Below, one piece after another: positions 62,801-64,000 of a stretch of DNA of 64,000 nt (position 1 is its first letter; each line of letters opens with the position of its first letter). Source of the DNA: Martinezella calliandrae. GTDB taxonomy: Bacteria; Pseudomonadota; Alphaproteobacteria; Rhizobiales; Rhizobiaceae. Below the pieces are notes generated by a model that was not told the origin of the DNA, made no database searches, and saw only the letters and a program-made list of their open reading frames with translations. The position numbers were made by a program, and so were the translations under genes. Location of the stretch: positions 62,001 to 126,000 of the forward strand of contig NZ_JARFYN010000006.1 in assembly GCF_030272695.1 (NCBI RefSeq), written 5' to 3'.

Positions 62801-63448
62801 ATGTCGAAGAATCCGAACCTCACATTGACCGGACCTGATCTGGCCGCGCTGCTATGCAGTCGCGTGTGCCATGATGTGATTTCGCCGGTCGGTGCGATCA
62901 ATAACGGTCTCGAGCTGCTCGACGAGGGTGGCGCCGATGCAGATGCGATGGATCTGATCCGCACCAGTGCCCTCAATGCCTCCGTGCGTCTCAAATTCGC
63001 ACGCCTTGCCTTCGGCGCATCCGGATCGGTGGGTGCCTCGATCGATACGGGCGAGGCTGAACGCGCCGCCAAGGATTTCGCCGCCGCCGAAAAGAAGACA
63101 GAAGTCAGTTGGATCGGCCCGCGCGCCATCATCGCGAAAAACCGTGTGAAATTGCTGCTCAATCTCTTCCTCGTCGCCTATGGCTCGATTCCACGCGGCG
63201 GCAATATCGAGGTGACGCTGGAAAATCCCGATCTCGACGCGAAGTTCACGATCACGGCGAAGGGCCGGCTGATGCGCGTGCCGCCGAAATTCGCGGAGAT
63301 CTGCTCGAGTACGCTAGAAGAGGCAGTCGATGCTCACTCTATCCAGCCCTACTACACCGTGCTTCTGGCCGACGAGAGCGGCATGGAACTTTCCTACAAC
63401 GCCACGCCGGAAGAGCTGACTTTTATCGCGGCCATGCGCAGCCAATAA
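62801..63448 (+). CDS. chpT: Histidine phosphotransferase ChpT
   Basis: The 215-residue protein has the ChpT phosphotransfer helix with the phospho-accepting histidine (RVCHDVISPVGAINNGLELL near residue 21) and a degenerate ATPase-like second domain (PRAIIAKNRVKLLLNLFLVA near 107; MELSYNATPEEL near the end). In alphaproteobacteria it carries phosphate from CckA to CtrA and CpdR, controlling the cell cycle. The leader is CAGGAGACAATGA. Confidence 0.93.
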   Translation: MSKNPNLTLTGPDLAALLCSRVCHDVISPVGAINNGLELLDEGGADADAMDLIRTSALNASVRLKFARLAFGASGSVGASIDTGEAERAAKDFAAAEKKTEVSWIGPRAIIAKNRVKLLLNLFLVAYGSIPRGGNIEVTLENPDLDAKFTITAKGRLMRVPPKFAEICSSTLEEAVDAHSIQPYYTVLLADESGMELSYNATPEELTFIAAMRSQ

Positions 63449-63655
63449 GCGTTGCCCGCGCGAGTTATGACGATGATCCCGCAGCCAGATGTCCCGCTGC
63501 GGGATAATCTTTACGTGTATAGCCGCTCTCTCGCAGTCTTTCGGTTGTCTGCGCAATTAAGAATACATTGGTAACGAATCCTTAGCCTCGTGCGCCTATC
63601 GTCCCAATTTGAGGTGGTGCCCGATCGATGGCAACCGGGCGCGAAGGAGCTGACA

Positions 63656-64000
63656 ATGCAGCGGTTCATGATTACGGATACGTCGGATGTCGTACGCAAG
63701 GTCGGCAAACGAATTCTGTCCGAGCTCGATTTTCTTGTCAGCGAAGCCGGCGATGCCCGCGAGGCGTTTACGCGCTGCCAGGCCGAACTCCCGGATTATC
63801 TGATCGTCGACGCCGGCATGGAAGGCGCCCTCGATCTGATCGCCAGCATCCGCGCCATGCCGAACGGCAAGGACGTAAAAATCTACTATTGTGTCGTCGA
63901 GGCGGACCTGCGCAAGCTAATGGCCGGCAAACGGGCCGGTGCGACTGATTTCCTGCTGAAGCCCTTCGACCGCAAGATCTTAACCGCCGTCTTCGGCAAT
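63656..64000 (+). CDS. Response-regulator receiver protein (partial, runs off the right edge)
   Basis: The frame is open for 115 codons to the window end, with AAGGAGCTGACA before the ATG. It has the receiver-domain beta-1 block (MQRFMITDTSDVVRKVGKRI), the phospho-accepting aspartate in YLIVDAGME near residue 52, and the conserved lysine in FLLKPFDRK near 104. The usual second acidic residue at the beta-1 end is a threonine (TDTS where VDDS is expected). Its place directly after chpT suggests a role in the same phosphorelay. The rest of the gene is outside the window. Confidence 0.85.
   Translation, partial: MQRFMITDTSDVVRKVGKRILSELDFLVSEAGDAREAFTRCQAELPDYLIVDAGMEGALDLIASIRAMPNGKDVKIYYCVVEADLRKLMAGKRAGATDFLLKPFDRKILTAVFGN

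Noticed and set aside
63628..63948. Plus-strand frame of 106 codons overlapping the receiver-domain gene
   Set aside because: It is out of frame with a clear receiver domain starting at 63656 that has a strong ribosome-binding site.

Overview
The window looks like the main chromosome of a Rhizobium/Agrobacterium-type alphaproteobacterium. The reasons are high GC with NNC/NNG codon preference, an rkpK-lpsL surface-polysaccharide pair, rpoH and an rluD-type gene close together, chpT of the CtrA phosphorelay, a DUF1134-type protein, many LysR/GntR/DeoR/AraC regulators beside catabolic operons, and a palindrome-rich intergenic repeat of rhizobial type. No rRNA, tRNA, CRISPR array or intact insertion sequence was seen.

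Layout. 1-3.9 kb: an ECF sigma factor and its zinc-finger anti-sigma factor, divergent from an operon for an exported metallo-beta-lactamase-fold hydrolase, a TPR protein and a DoxX protein. Both directions carry the same promoter-like motif. 3.9-9 kb: an aldolase / PLP-enzyme / GntR / DMT-exporter cluster with a divergent AraC regulator. 9-10.4 kb: a frameshifted SnoaL-fused ECF sigma gene, still with a consensus-like autoregulatory promoter, divergent from a carboxymuconolactone decarboxylase-family gene. 10.5-17.1 kb: a LysR regulator, an alpha/beta hydrolase with a degenerate active site, and an RND efflux adaptor and pump. 17.3-21 kb: a three-gene sugar-acid operon. 21-25 kb: a PAS-GGDEF-EAL protein, a YeiH-type transporter and its LysR regulator. 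24.9-29.4 kb: a DeoR regulator, a choline-kinase-like phosphotransferase and a dimethylglycine/sarcosine dehydrogenase-like enzyme. 29.8-34.3 kb: ung, an MhqO/MhqD-like pair, a small secreted protein, an EamA transporter and a RidA protein.

34.4-42.6 kb holds the most intriguing accessory block. It has a NitT/TauT-type ABC importer, a cytosine-deaminase-like amidohydrolase, an FAD oxidoreductase and an NAD(P)H oxidoreductase, translationally coupled from the ABC ATPase onward, plus a divergent LysR regulator and a creatininase-family hydrolase. It looks like a complete uptake-and-degradation pathway for a nitrogenous compound of unknown identity. 42.7-45 kb: a TetR-SDR pair with two copies of one operator-like sequence, and a flavin reductase. 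45-47.4 kb: lpsL and rkpK. 47.6-49.9 kb: a second CodA-like amidohydrolase and a GNAT protein.

49.9-64 kb is mostly core chromosome: purA, a repeat-bearing membrane protein, rpoH, an rluD-type gene, a TrmH-family methyltransferase, a coiled-coil membrane protein, a DUF1134 protein, chpT and the start of a receiver-domain gene. A MarR-controlled cassette (NmrA / NTF2-like / SDR / marR) lies between rpoH and rluD and looks like an accessory insertion.
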